Shown here: positions 1-6,660 of the stretch, one piece after another
Position numbering within the stretch: the first letter of the stretch is position 1
Layout: every line of letters starts with the position of its first letter
Source of the DNA: Desulfobacteraceae bacterium
GTDB lineage: Bacteria; Desulfobacterota; Desulfobacteria; Desulfobacterales; Desulfobacteraceae
NCBI GenBank assembly: GCA_003354055.1
Contig: PIVQ01000172.1
Coordinates: 1-11,400, forward strand
Direction: 5' to 3'
DNA: 11,400 nucleotides
Made by a program: the position numbers and the translations under genes
The notes under the pieces: model-generated
The model's input: only the letters and a program-made list of their open reading frames with translations
What the model was told of the DNA's origin: nothing
Database searches by the model: none

Positions 1-1835
1 GCTGACTGCCGGTCAAACAGAGCTGTAAACCAAAACATGGTCCCTTCCCCCTCCCGGCTGATCAGGCCGATCTCTCCATCCATTAACTCAACCAGTTGTT
101 TGCTGATGGTAATGCCAAGACCGGTTCCCCCGTATTTACGGGTGGTGGAGCTGTCTGCCTGGGAAAAACTTTCAAAAATACTTTCCTGCTTATCTTCAGG
201 GATACCGATACCGGTGTCCCTTACCTCAAACCTGACCCTAACCCTTTTATCATCAGGGGAACCGTCAGGTACTGCGGTAAGGGAGATCTCCCCGGTAGGC
301 TTGGTAAATTTCAGGGCATTGCCCACGAGATTCATAAGAACCTGCCGCAGATGTTTGGGATCGCCGATCAACCCGGAAGGGATGTCAGGGGATAGGGAAA
401 ATTTAAAGTCAATCCCCTTTTGTTCTGCACGAAGAAAAATCCCACGGGTAAATTCGTGAAACAGGGATTCAAGGTCAAAGGGAATCTGCTCCGATTCCAG
501 TTTGCCGGCCTCTATTTTTGAAAAATCAAGGATGTCCGTAATCAATTCGTTCAGGACCCTGGCCTCGGCCTGAATGGTGTTAAAAAAAACAGTCTGATCC
601 TTGTCCAGCCTGGTATCAGTCAGGAGTTCGGTCATACCGATAATTCCGTTCAAAGGGGTCCGTATTTCATGACTCATATTGGCCAGGAATTCGCTTTTTG
701 CCCTGGAAGCTTCCTCTGCCTGATTTTTTGCCTTTTCAAGATAGGTTCCCAGTCGCCGCCGCTCTTCCAATTCTTTGCTGGCGTTCCGGCTGGCCCGGGC
801 CAGATGGTTCATAGTCTGTTTGATTTGAGTAATATCATAAAGAATTCGAAGATTCCCGCGGTATCGACCCAGAGGGCCTTTGAACCTGTGGGTACTCATT
901 TCAAAGATATTGCCTTTATAGGTCAACTCTTCTTTCCGATTTTCCCTGTCCTCGGTAACGGCCAAATCTCCGTCATTGAGAGAATCAAGCAGTTCCGGCC
1001 AGGATCTGTTCAGGACATGGTGGCGGTCAAAACCAAACACTTCGGCAGCAGAACGGTTCAAGTCGATGAGCCCCCCCTCCCTGTTAAACACTAATACAGG
1101 ATGGGGAGAGTATTGGTAATAGATGGACATTGCACTGGTCAGATCACTGATCAGGCGTTTTGAAAATATTCCATAGGCCAGAAAAGGACCGACCAGAGCC
1201 ATTGAAATGGGTATGGGATCCATTCCCACCGGAAAAACCGACAGCACGTAAAGGATGAACGTGGCGCCGGGAATGGCCGAGCCCACGATCATCCAGATAT
1301 AGGAATTCCTCATCCCACCGGAAGACCTGATCGCTGACAGTGTATAGAAAACGATGGCAACGACAAGGGCAGTTACGGTCTGGGCAATATGAAAATAATA
1401 TACCGGCCCGGGAACAAGGCCCGCTGTGACCCCGTCTGCATCAACCAGGGTTTTAAGGTCTCTGTAAAAAATATCCAGACTAGGATAGGCCCAGTTGGAC
1501 AGAAGGACGACCAGTCCGGGCAGTAGGGCCAGATAGAATCCGGAATGGGGTTTCTGGGTCTCCCGGTAATAAAAACAGTGCAGCGATATCAGGACAAGAA
1601 ACCCCGGGATAAAGGAAACCCCTAAGTATTCGAATTTCAACCAAAATAAGATTCCAGGAAGGGACGACTGGATCAGCTCCTGTGAATACCCCATGGTGTA
1701 GATGAAAATACAGGCCATTAATGTGAAATACAGGCGGGCTCGGACATTGTGCTTCAGGTAACGTATGGTCCATATGCCAATGGAAAAGGAGAGAAGGGCT
1801 GCTAAAATCGTTAATGGCTGAAAAAATATTTTCAT
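1..1835 (-). CDS. 7TM-sensor PAS histidine kinase, 3' end outside the window
   Basis: 611 codons are visible, read from ATG at 1835-1833; the reading frame is open to the left edge. An in-frame TAG six codons upstream supports the start; the ribosome site is only fair (GGACAGG very close to ATG). Residues 1-225 are strongly hydrophobic with about seven membrane segments, resembling the histidine-kinase N-terminal 7TM sensor. Residues 238-335 look like a PAS domain (YSPHPVLVFNREGGLIDLNR), followed by a charged probable coiled coil (345-380). The HisKA dimerisation helix carries the phospho-accepting H389 in NMSHEIRTPLNG. The ATPase domain shows the N box with N506 (MNLVGNALKF), G1 at D540-TGIGIP, an F box around 553-557 and G2 (GGTGLGI) at 569-575. 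The visible part ends at the ATPase C-terminus, so receiver or HPt domains may follow outside the window. Family knowledge: an inner-membrane sensor that autophosphorylates. The ligand is unknown, and no response regulator is visible. Confidence 0.93.
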   Translation of the reverse strand, partial: MKIFFQPLTILAALLSFSIGIWTIRYLKHNVRARLYFTLMACIFIYTMGYSQELIQSSLPGILFWLKFEYLGVSFIPGFLVLISLHCFYYRETQKPHSGFYLALLPGLVVLLSNWAYPSLDIFYRDLKTLVDADGVTAGLVPGPVYYFHIAQTVTALVVAIVFYTLSAIRSSGGMRNSYIWMIVGSAIPGATFILYVLSVFPVGMDPIPISMALVGPFLAYGIFSKRLISDLTSAMSIYYQYSPHPVLVFNREGGLIDLNRSAAEVFGFDRHHVLNRSWPELLDSLNDGDLAVTEDRENRKEELTYKGNIFEMSTHRFKGPLGRYRGNLRILYDITQIKQTMNHLARASRNASKELEERRRLGTYLEKAKNQAEEASRAKSEFLANMSHEIRTPLNGIIGMTELLTDTRLDKDQTVFFNTIQAEARVLNELITDILDFSKIEAGKLESEQIPFDLESLFHEFTRGIFLRAEQKGIDFKFSLSPDIPSGLIGDPKHLRQVLMNLVGNALKFTKPTGEISLTAVPDGSPDDKRVRVRFEVRDTGIGIPEDKQESIFESFSQADSSTTRKYGGTGLGITISKQLVELMDGEIGLISREGEGTMFWFTALFDRQS

Positions 1836-1852
1836 ACCTGTCCGTTTTAAAA

Positions 1853-2010
1853 ACTAATTAGTAGCTGACCGAAAACCCGCGCTTGGATGAAAACTTGCCC
1901 ATATGCAAGGCGCAAGAAAGTCTGAAACCGGAGTGTACTGTAGTACATGAGGATTTCAGACTTTTGCAGCAACGCGGCAGATGGGTGAGTTTTCGTTCAA
2001 GCACTAATTA
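1853..2010 (+). repeat. Long palindromic dispersed repeat, family 1, copy 1
   Basis: The element folds end to end. The 22-nt outer arms lie at 1881-1902 and 1981-2002; 18 of 22 positions pair as Watson-Crick and the other four are all G-T wobbles. An inner perfect 11-bp stem pairs 1917-1927 with 1954-1964 (AAAGTCTGAAA / TTTCAGACTTT). The apex is TGTAC (1934-1938) against GTACA (1943-1947) around a 4-nt loop. ACTAATTA sequences flank both ends (1853-1860 and 2003-2010). A second copy with identical outer arms is at 10604-10772. It lies between the 3' end of the uridine kinase gene and the 5' end of the kinase gene. It has no transposase and looks like a MITE-like or REP-like intergenic palindrome. 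A small open frame across it is a by-product of the repeat. Confidence 0.85.
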
Positions 2011-2112
2011 TCCAGTGTTATTTCTATATACTGCCACCCTTCCGTTATATTATCAATTCATTGTCCCTTTTTTCCTTCAAAAAAGATCAATTTACCCGGT
2101 ACCGGCTGCCAG

Positions 2113-2135
2113 TAACAAAATAGTTGCCCGGCAAC
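2113..2135 (-). terminator. Possible weak terminator after uridine kinase
   Basis: On the minus strand a short hairpin GTTGC-CGG-GCAAC (2135 down to 2123) is followed by TATTTTGTTA, about 20 nt past the udk stop codon. The stem is only 5 bp and the T tract is interrupted, so this is a modest candidate for the end of the udk transcript. Confidence 0.35.
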
Positions 2136-2153
2136 AGAAAACTAATGGGGATA

Positions 2154-2762
2154 TCAGGGCACAGCGGCCAGAATAGTATCAAGGACATCCCGGATGTCAT
2201 ACCCTTGCGAAATCACAAGGTCTGATCTTTGCCGCCCGGGTTTGACAAACTGCTCATGCATGGGGCGGACCTGATTCAGGTATTGGAACATCACCGCCTC
2301 TGAGGTTCGCCCCCGCTCCGTCATGTCCCGCTTCAGCCGCCGGTTGAACCGTATATCCGAAGGGACATCCAGAAAAAGGATATAATCCAGACAGGCGGCA
2401 ACTGCATCTACAGCAAGGATCAGAATCCCCTCCACCAGAATAAAAGGCCTTGGCGTCACAGCCTCTGACTTCTCAACCCTGGTATGGGTCGAAAAGTCAT
2501 ACACAGGCATCCGGATGGTTTCCCCCAGGGCCAGAGCCCGCAAATGAGAGGCCATCAGATCGGTATCCAATGCCTTGGGATGATCAAAATTGACCCTGGC
2601 CCTTTCATTCTGGGACAGATGGGAGAGATCCCTGTAATAGGAATCCTGGTTCAGGTAGACTGCATTCCCCTTTCCCAGTTTCTTCACAAGTTTTTTTGCC
2701 AGAAAAGTTTTGCCTGATCCGGTTCCCCCGCAAATCCCTATAAAAAAGGGAGAATGAGACAT
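2154..2762 (-). CDS. udk: Uridine kinase (uridine/cytidine salvage)
   Basis: This 202-aa P-loop kinase starts at ATG 2762-2760 behind a strong ribosome site (GGAGG, 6 nt upstream). The Walker A motif is GGTGSGKT at residues 12-19. It is followed by the family motif QDSYY with the catalytic Asp, a hydrophobic strand ending in VEG, and the lid segment RRLKRDMTERGR, whose Arg-rich RxxRD pattern is typical of uridine kinases. Length is close to the usual 205-215 aa. Known family role: cytosolic transfer of the ATP gamma-phosphate to uridine or cytidine, giving UMP or CMP. It appears to be a single-gene unit: downstream is a palindromic repeat and then the kinase gene on the same strand. A phosphoribulokinase-like relative is an alternative, but the QDSYY and lid motifs favour uridine kinase. 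Confidence 0.88.
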   Translation of the reverse strand: MSHSPFFIGICGGTGSGKTFLAKKLVKKLGKGNAVYLNQDSYYRDLSHLSQNERARVNFDHPKALDTDLMASHLRALALGETIRMPVYDFSTHTRVEKSEAVTPRPFILVEGILILAVDAVAACLDYILFLDVPSDIRFNRRLKRDMTERGRTSEAVMFQYLNQVRPMHEQFVKPGRQRSDLVISQGYDIRDVLDTILAAVP

Positions 2763-2818
2763 ATTTTACCTCCAAAGGTACTTCTATAGACAGCGTCTGC
2801 GATTTATAAATTCTTTTT

Positions 2819-3091
2819 TCATGACCTATCAGTAATCAGATAAAATATCAAATGGGCAGACAGCGAGACAGGTATTCGGTTCCCGCTGTTCAAGCGGCTC
2901 TCGCTGTATTTTCGGTTCCCCCCCCCTTTTTGGCCCTGGCGATCCTGGCCAAGGGCGTAAATATATCCCTGATCCATATCTGAAAGCCCTGTGAGCATTT
3001 GTTCTGTAAACCGTTTGTGAGATAGCAGCCTAAACTTCCTGGACAGGGCCCAGATTATCAGCAGGGGTAGGATGCCTGTATATTCAACAAG
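2819..3091 (-). pseudogene. Possible remnant of a membrane-protein gene C-terminus
   Basis: A minus-strand frame stays open for 90 codons from just after TAA (3094-3092) to TGA (2821-2819). It has no ATG or other plausible start at its beginning. The first half reads like real protein: a hydrophobic segment (GILPLLIIWALSRKFRLL) and then a mixed soluble stretch ending near ALGQDRQGQKGGG. After that the frame runs through the G9 tract and the family-2 hairpin, so the last 35 or so codons are repeat sequence. I read it as a decayed gene end into which a palindrome was inserted. I do not recognise the family, and a chance open frame is possible. Confidence 0.25.
2860..2907 (+). repeat. Family-2 palindromic repeat, copy A
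   Basis: An outer 9-bp perfect stem pairs ACAGCGAGA (2860-2868) with TCTCGCTGT (2899-2907). An inner 5-bp stem pairs CCGCT (2883-2887) with AGCGG (2893-2897) around GTTCA. The right half, containing CGCTGTTCAAGCGG and CTCTCGCTGTA, recurs with small changes in both arms of the hairpin at 11183-11281. This is a second dispersed palindrome family, distinct from the element at 1853-2010. Confidence 0.7.
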
Positions 3092-3215
3092 TTACTCATA
3101 CTATACGTATTATAGGATTCATGAATGACCGTTTACCCATACGTACTATATGGCCCCTTCCGGCTGGCCGGTTAAAAAACTTTTGACCAAATCACCACCC
3201 TGTGGTATTAACCCT

Positions 3216-3243
3216 GCTGATTTTGTATAAATCAGCTTTTTTT
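3216..3243 (+). terminator. Orphan rho-independent terminator
   Basis: GCTGATTT (3216-3223) pairs perfectly with AAATCAGC (3229-3236) around a 5-nt loop and is followed directly by seven T (3237-3243). This is a textbook intrinsic terminator on the plus strand. No plus-strand protein gene lies upstream of it: the nearest upstream gene, udk, points away. A short untranslated transcript, with the hairpin at 3194-3206 just ahead of the terminator, would explain it. It could also be left over from a lost gene. Confidence 0.7.
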
Positions 3244-3309
3244 AAGAGGGCCCCCCTGTTGCGCAGTGCTTCAGGGGTGGTGCTTTTAAAGAATTATCAA
3301 ATCCCCTCC

Positions 3310-3486
3310 CTAACAACAATTGTTCAGATGGGAATCGGCCCACTCCAGATCGGCAGCGACAATTTTCCAGACAATGGGACAGATCAGGATCATTTTTAAC
3401 GACCTGCTTACGAAAATCGTAGAAATTATGTAATTTATTTCCCAATTTGGACGATTTTTTCCTATTTTACCTGTCTCAAGTGTCAT
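3310..3486 (-). CDS. Small hypothetical ORF, 58 aa
   Basis: ATG at 3486-3484 to TAG at 3312-3310. It has a basic N-terminus (MTLETGKIGKNRPNWEINYI), then a mainly hydrophobic middle (KMILICPIVWKIVAA) and a C-terminus ending in CC. The composition could fit a small single-pass membrane protein. The ribosome site is poor (GAGACAG), an in-frame TAA precedes the ATG directly, and the family is not recognised. A G-rich Shine-Dalgarno-like run (GGGAGGGG) just after the stop leads to no gene. It may be a fragment or a chance frame. Confidence 0.22.
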   Translation of the reverse strand: MTLETGKIGKNRPNWEINYIISTIFVSRSLKMILICPIVWKIVAADLEWADSHLNNCC

Positions 3487-3514
3487 TTATCTGTCTCATC
3501 GTCTCAGGGAGGCG

Positions 3515-3539
3515 CTGAAATAAGAAGGATATATTTCAG
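3515..3539. repeat. Small perfect hairpin upstream of the PEP-CTERM gene
   Basis: CTGAAATA (3515-3522) and TATTTCAG (3532-3539) form a perfect 8-bp inverted repeat around a 9-nt spacer, about 140 bp upstream of the sigma54-like promoter. That distance suits an enhancer-type activator site, but no family consensus was recognised, so this is only a candidate regulatory site. Confidence 0.3.
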
Positions 3540-3675
3540 ACATGCTGCTCCATTTTTTTTATACAGGATCACTGGATTGTCTTTAAAGACCAGGTTTTCA
3601 ATGGACATAAACTCAGGGGGGGCCGAACATGATTCTTATACTATTTCAAAAAGACTCACGCGCTATCCCACAATG

Positions 3676-3690
3676 TGGTATATTTCGTGC
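3676..3690 (+). promoter_or_regulatory. Candidate sigma54 (-24/-12) promoter for the PEP-CTERM gene
   Basis: TGGTATATTTCGTGC has GG (3677-3678) and GC (3689-3690) exactly 10 nt apart, the fixed sigma54 spacing, and TGCA matches the -12 element. The -24 part is TGGTAT rather than TGGCAC, so the match is partial. The -24 TGG overlaps an 11-nt palindrome, CCACAATGTGG (3668-3678). The predicted start near 3702 would leave a leader of about 36 nt to the ATG at 3738. PEP-CTERM genes in several lineages are known to be driven by sigma54 with the PrsK/PrsR pair; neither is in this window. Confidence 0.5.
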
Positions 3691-3737
3691 ATTTAATTTT
3701 GATCAGGAAGCAAATCCCGAAAATTAGGAGAAGAACC

Positions 3738-4307
3738 ATGAAAAAAGCATTTTTAGTATGCTTTACTTTTGCCGCCTTATTAATTACGACCACTGCCAAC
3801 GCAGATACCATTACCCTGACTGATTTTGAAGGAAGGGATGCAGAGTCTACGGCCACATTTACCTGGTTTAACAACGGCGATCTCCAGTTTGATCTGGGCC
3901 TTGTGAATACAGATGTAGATATAATAGGATTTTACTTTGACCTGGACGGCACCCTGGATACTATGACCATTACAGGTGATGATGTAACTGCCTGGACTAT
4001 AAATGAAGATTTTTCTGGTACTAAACTCACCTTTGATTTCTTTGTAGAAATCGGCACTAACGGGGCAGGAAATGATCTTATTACCACAACCTCCTTTTTA
4101 GTCTCAAATGCCATTGATCCTATACTGGGCAATACCTTTGGCATGCGCCTGACCTCTGTGGGAGGGAATGGAGAAGAAAGCCGGAAGATGATCGGTACCT
4201 ATGTCTCCCCCAATCCCGTACCTGAGCCCGGTACAATGATCCTTTTAGGCATGGGGCTTCTGTGCATCGGCGCCCTTAGCAGACGGCAGTTTGCCTATGC
4301 GAAATAA
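3738..4307 (+). CDS. PEP-CTERM sorting-domain exported protein
   Basis: This 189-aa protein starts at ATG 3738, 7 nt after AGGAG. An upstream in-frame ATG at 3675 is rejected because it would bury the signal peptide and overlaps the promoter. Residues 1-22 form a Sec signal (MKKAFLVCFTFAALL, cleavage near TANA-D). The mature part is rich in Thr, Asp, Asn and aromatic residues and looks like a beta-rich secreted domain with no catalytic motif. The C-terminus has the full sorting signal: PEP at 162-164 in PVPEPGTMILLGMGLL, a hydrophobic helix, then Arg-Arg at 182-183. Family knowledge: exosortase (EpsH/XrtA) cleaves near the PEP motif and the protein reaches the surface or the exopolysaccharide matrix. 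No exosortase or polysaccharide gene is in the window, so it is an orphan substrate. It is a single-gene unit between a sigma54-like promoter and tandem terminators. Confidence 0.93.
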   Translation: MKKAFLVCFTFAALLITTTANADTITLTDFEGRDAESTATFTWFNNGDLQFDLGLVNTDVDIIGFYFDLDGTLDTMTITGDDVTAWTINEDFSGTKLTFDFFVEIGTNGAGNDLITTTSFLVSNAIDPILGNTFGMRLTSVGGNGEESRKMIGTYVSPNPVPEPGTMILLGMGLLCIGALSRRQFAYAK

Positions 4308-4328
4308 ACATAACAAAGTTTTTACAAC

Positions 4329-4361
4329 GCCCGGACCTGTCAAGGCCCGGGCATTTCTTTT
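4329..4361 (+). terminator. First of two tandem terminators after the PEP-CTERM gene
   Basis: GCCCGGACCT and AGGCCCGGGC pair over 10 positions with one mismatch around a GTCA loop, followed by ATTTCTTTT. It begins 21 nt after the stop codon. The strong GC stem with a T-rich tail marks an intrinsic terminator. Confidence 0.8.
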
Positions 4362-4364
4362 GTG

Positions 4365-4397
4365 GCCCGGACCTACCAAGGCCCGGGCGTTTTTTTT
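4365..4397 (+). terminator. Second tandem terminator, a near-copy of the first
   Basis: The same GCCCGGACCT / AGGCCCGGGC stem is repeated, now with an ACCA loop and followed by G and eight T. The duplicated arms are identical, so this looks like a local duplication of the first terminator with a better T tract. Together they isolate the PEP-CTERM gene from what follows. Confidence 0.85.
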
Positions 4398-4499
4398 ATA
4401 TACCTACCCCTCTGCCTTAGGATAATTTTTTCCCATATTGGGAAATTTATTTCCCAACTCTTTAATTAATGGCCTGAGCCGAAATGACCTCAGGGATAG

Positions 4500-4757
4500 A
4501 TGATCCTGCACCAGGCCTACGCCCCTGTTTCTGAACAGCCAGGTCCCTTCAAACAGTGGAATATCACATACCTCCCATGGGGGCATGAATAGGGTGGGGT
4601 TCATCCCTACCCAGAAAAGATTCACCAGGATCATGAAAAAGAAGAGGTCTCTGATTATATTTTGGATCAACTGGCAGGTTTTTTTCTTGTTAAAACATTT
4701 GAAGGGAAAAAGCCCAATGCCGTAGTAAAGACATGGTTTGAGCTGGGCAGAACATAA
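4500..4757 (+). pseudogene. Degraded small gene broken by an in-frame TAG
   Basis: One plus-strand frame reads ATG (4500) through 30 codons to TAG (4590-4592), then stays open for 54 codons to TAA (4755-4757). The second part has convincing protein texture: acidic and basic residues spaced around hydrophobics (YPEKIHQDHEKEEVSDYILD, then LAGFFLVKTFEGKKPNAVVK), but no start codon of its own. The first part reads MILHQAYAPVSEQPGPFKQW and has only a weak AGGGA ribosome site; stops lie directly upstream of its ATG. I read it as the remains of a gene of roughly 86 residues or more. The family was not recognised. A minus-strand frame over the same bases starts only at TTG, lacks a ribosome site and is less credible. 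Confidence 0.4.
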
Positions 4758-4799
4758 AAGCCTAACCTGTCCGTGATCGGACTGATTGCACTGCTGTAA

Positions 4800-4877
4800 G
4801 GCGTGGCATCAAATTTAAATCTCACGGTACAAAATTGACCATCCTAAGTGAATAGCCGTCGATGGAAATGCCACGCC
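4800..4877. repeat. Perfect 10-bp inverted repeat, 58 nt apart
   Basis: GGCGTGGCAT (4800-4809) and ATGCCACGCC (4868-4877) are exact reverse complements. No T tract follows on either side, so it is a poor terminator. The spacing could fit terminal repeats of a tiny non-autonomous element or a structured RNA. It lies between the degraded frame ending at 4757 and the 3' end of the transporter gene. The rest of 4758-4974 shows nothing else I can support. Confidence 0.55.
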
Positions 4878-4974
4878 AATTACCTGGGTGGTTTATTTTT
4901 GATGCTCCGCCCAACCTGAATCCGGCCCGGGGAAATATGGTCTTGTTTATATGACTTAGTTTCAATAGTTGGAA

Positions 4975-6648
4975 TTAAATAATCCGGTTGACACCGGTTG
5001 CAACGTTGTAGCAATAGTCTCCCATTTTTTCATAGCTGGAGATCAGGGAAATGAAAAACACACCTGCATCCACGGAACAATTTCCGCCCCTGAGTCGTTC
5101 TATATGTTGGGAACGCATATCCTCCCGCATCTGGTCGATCAAATCTTCGGTGGCCAGGGCTTTTTCATAAAAATCTTCAGGTTTGTCCCTCATTCCGTCA
5201 ACGATCAGGTCGAGGAACAGGTTTGCCTGTTTTGAGATTGCGGTCAAATCACTGATTGCCAGGTCACTGAAGCGGATCTTTGCGTCATAAACTTTTTCAA
5301 GCATCTTGGAGATATTTTCCATGGCATCTCCGACCCGCTCTATATTATTGGTGATCCGCATCATTTCCGAGATCTCTTTGGCCTCGGGTTCGTTGACCTC
5401 CCCCTGGTATATGGTGGTCAGATAGGAAATAATAACTTTCTGGCAGTCGTCAATATGGGTTTCCACGGCATCCCGTTCTCCAAGTACATCGTCATCCCGT
5501 CGTGCCAGGCATGTGGACACCTTTTTATTATTCATCCGGACATAATCCGCGTAATTGACAATCTCCCCTTTTACCTTGGCCAGGGCGCCAATGGGGGAAT
5601 CCATAAAACTTGTATCAAACTTGGGCAACTGATACCGCTTTTTTGAATCTTTTTCTTTGGGAGACACGAGAATGGTAAATTGAACAAGTTTGGGCAATAA
5701 GATCAAAAAGACCAGGGCATTGATTACGTTAAACAGGGTATGGCCGTTGGCAATGTACCGGGCGGAATTTATATACTCGCCGTTGACCGTGTGCCCCACG
5801 GGCCCTGCTCCCATTTGAAGGGTGAGGCTTTGGACGATATCCACAAAATAGGGAAAAATAGCCAGAATAATACCCACCCCTGCCACGTTAAATATGGTAT
5901 GGGCATTTGCCGTTCGATGGGCCTCTGCGTTTTTGGACCCAAGGGTTGCCAACTGGGCGGTGATGGTGGTACCGATATTTTCACCGAGAACCAGGGCCAG
6001 GGCGGTTGGAAAGGTCAAGAGCCCGGAAGTTGCCAGGGTCATCGTCAATCCCACTGTGGCAGATGAAGATTGGACAGCGACGGTCAGCACAGCCCCCATG
6101 GCCACACAGAGTAAAAGCCCCCCGATGCTGTCCGTGGAGAATGTGGTAAAAAACGAAATGAACTGAGGATCTGTTTTAATGGGGGACAGTCCGGCTTTCA
6201 TGACGCCCATACCAAAGAAAAGAAGGCCGAAACCAAGAACAATATCCCCGATATGCCGGTATTGGCGTTTCTTGGAAAAGTATTTGAGCCCAACCCCCAG
6301 AGCAATGGCGGGCAGGGCCGCCTCGGTGAGTTTAAATGCGATGAGCTGGCCTGTAATGGTGGTGCCGACATTGGCACCGATGACAACGCCAACGGCCTGC
6401 TCAAGGGACATGATACCGGCACTGACAAATCCGATCAACATCACCGTGGTGGCAGATGATGACTGGACCAAGGCGGTTACTCCGGCACCGGTTGCGGCAC
6501 CCAGTATCCGGTTGGAAGAAATTGCTTCAAGAATGCTTCTGATCTTTTGACCGGCAGTGGCTTGGAGCCCTTCGGTCATCATTTTCATGCCGAGAATAAA
6601 TAATCCCAGCCCACCCAACGTTTGGATCAGTATACCTGCTATGTCCAC
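4975..6648 (-). CDS. Na/Pi cotransporter family protein with PhoU-like C-terminus
   Basis: This 557-aa protein starts at GTG 6648-6646 with a strong G-rich ribosome site (GGGAGGGG, 6653-6660). The membrane part (about residues 1-330) contains the two inverted Na/Pi-cotransporter repeats. The signature QSSSAT occurs twice, at 62-67 and 193-198, and each is followed by a G-x-N-[VI]-G-TT motif, at 91-97 and 222-228. Residues from about 350 onward are soluble, helical and charged, and resemble PhoU (EISEMMRITNNIERVGDAME and, near the end, ISSYEKMGDYCYNVA). Domain order and length match the bacterial NptA/YjbB type. Known role: sodium-coupled phosphate transport across the inner membrane; YjbB-type members can export phosphate. 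It stands alone, with no pst or pho genes in view, so the direction of transport cannot be told from the sequence. Confidence 0.92.
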   Translation of the reverse strand: MDIAGILIQTLGGLGLFILGMKMMTEGLQATAGQKIRSILEAISSNRILGAATGAGVTALVQSSSATTVMLIGFVSAGIMSLEQAVGVVIGANVGTTITGQLIAFKLTEAALPAIALGVGLKYFSKKRQYRHIGDIVLGFGLLFFGMGVMKAGLSPIKTDPQFISFFTTFSTDSIGGLLLCVAMGAVLTVAVQSSSATVGLTMTLATSGLLTFPTALALVLGENIGTTITAQLATLGSKNAEAHRTANAHTIFNVAGVGIILAIFPYFVDIVQSLTLQMGAGPVGHTVNGEYINSARYIANGHTLFNVINALVFLILLPKLVQFTILVSPKEKDSKKRYQLPKFDTSFMDSPIGALAKVKGEIVNYADYVRMNNKKVSTCLARRDDDVLGERDAVETHIDDCQKVIISYLTTIYQGEVNEPEAKEISEMMRITNNIERVGDAMENISKMLEKVYDAKIRFSDLAISDLTAISKQANLFLDLIVDGMRDKPEDFYEKALATEDLIDQMREDMRSQHIERLRGGNCSVDAGVFFISLISSYEKMGDYCYNVATGVNRII

Positions 6649-6660
6649 CAGTCCCCTCCC

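Larger units (their letters stand above)
2763..3737. other. Long gene-poor stretch between udk and the PEP-CTERM gene
   Basis: No confident protein gene lies in these 975 bases. They hold a family-2 hairpin (2860-2907), a possible membrane-protein remnant (2819-3091, minus) and a run of nine C (2918-2926). There are small palindromes: CTATA-cgtat-TATAG at 3101-3115, ATTCATGAAT at 3117-3126 and ACCAC-cct-GTGGT at 3194-3206. An orphan terminator (3216-3243), a weak 58-aa minus ORF (3310-3486), a perfect 8-bp hairpin (3515-3539) and a sigma54-like promoter (3676-3690) are listed separately. The gene-length open frames over 3202-3445 on both strands have no recognisable motif or ribosome site. 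Confidence 0.7.

Noticed and set aside
1883..2176. Plus-strand 97-aa ORF
   Set aside because: Its first 40 codons are the palindromic repeat; it has no ribosome site and no protein family features.
3202..3445. Overlapping 65-aa plus and 67-aa minus ORFs
   Set aside because: The plus ORF starts inside a hairpin and crosses the terminator at 3216-3243; neither has a ribosome site or motif.
4404..4670. Minus-strand 88-aa ORF
   Set aside because: It starts at TTG with no ribosome site, and the opposite strand shows a more protein-like, though broken, frame.
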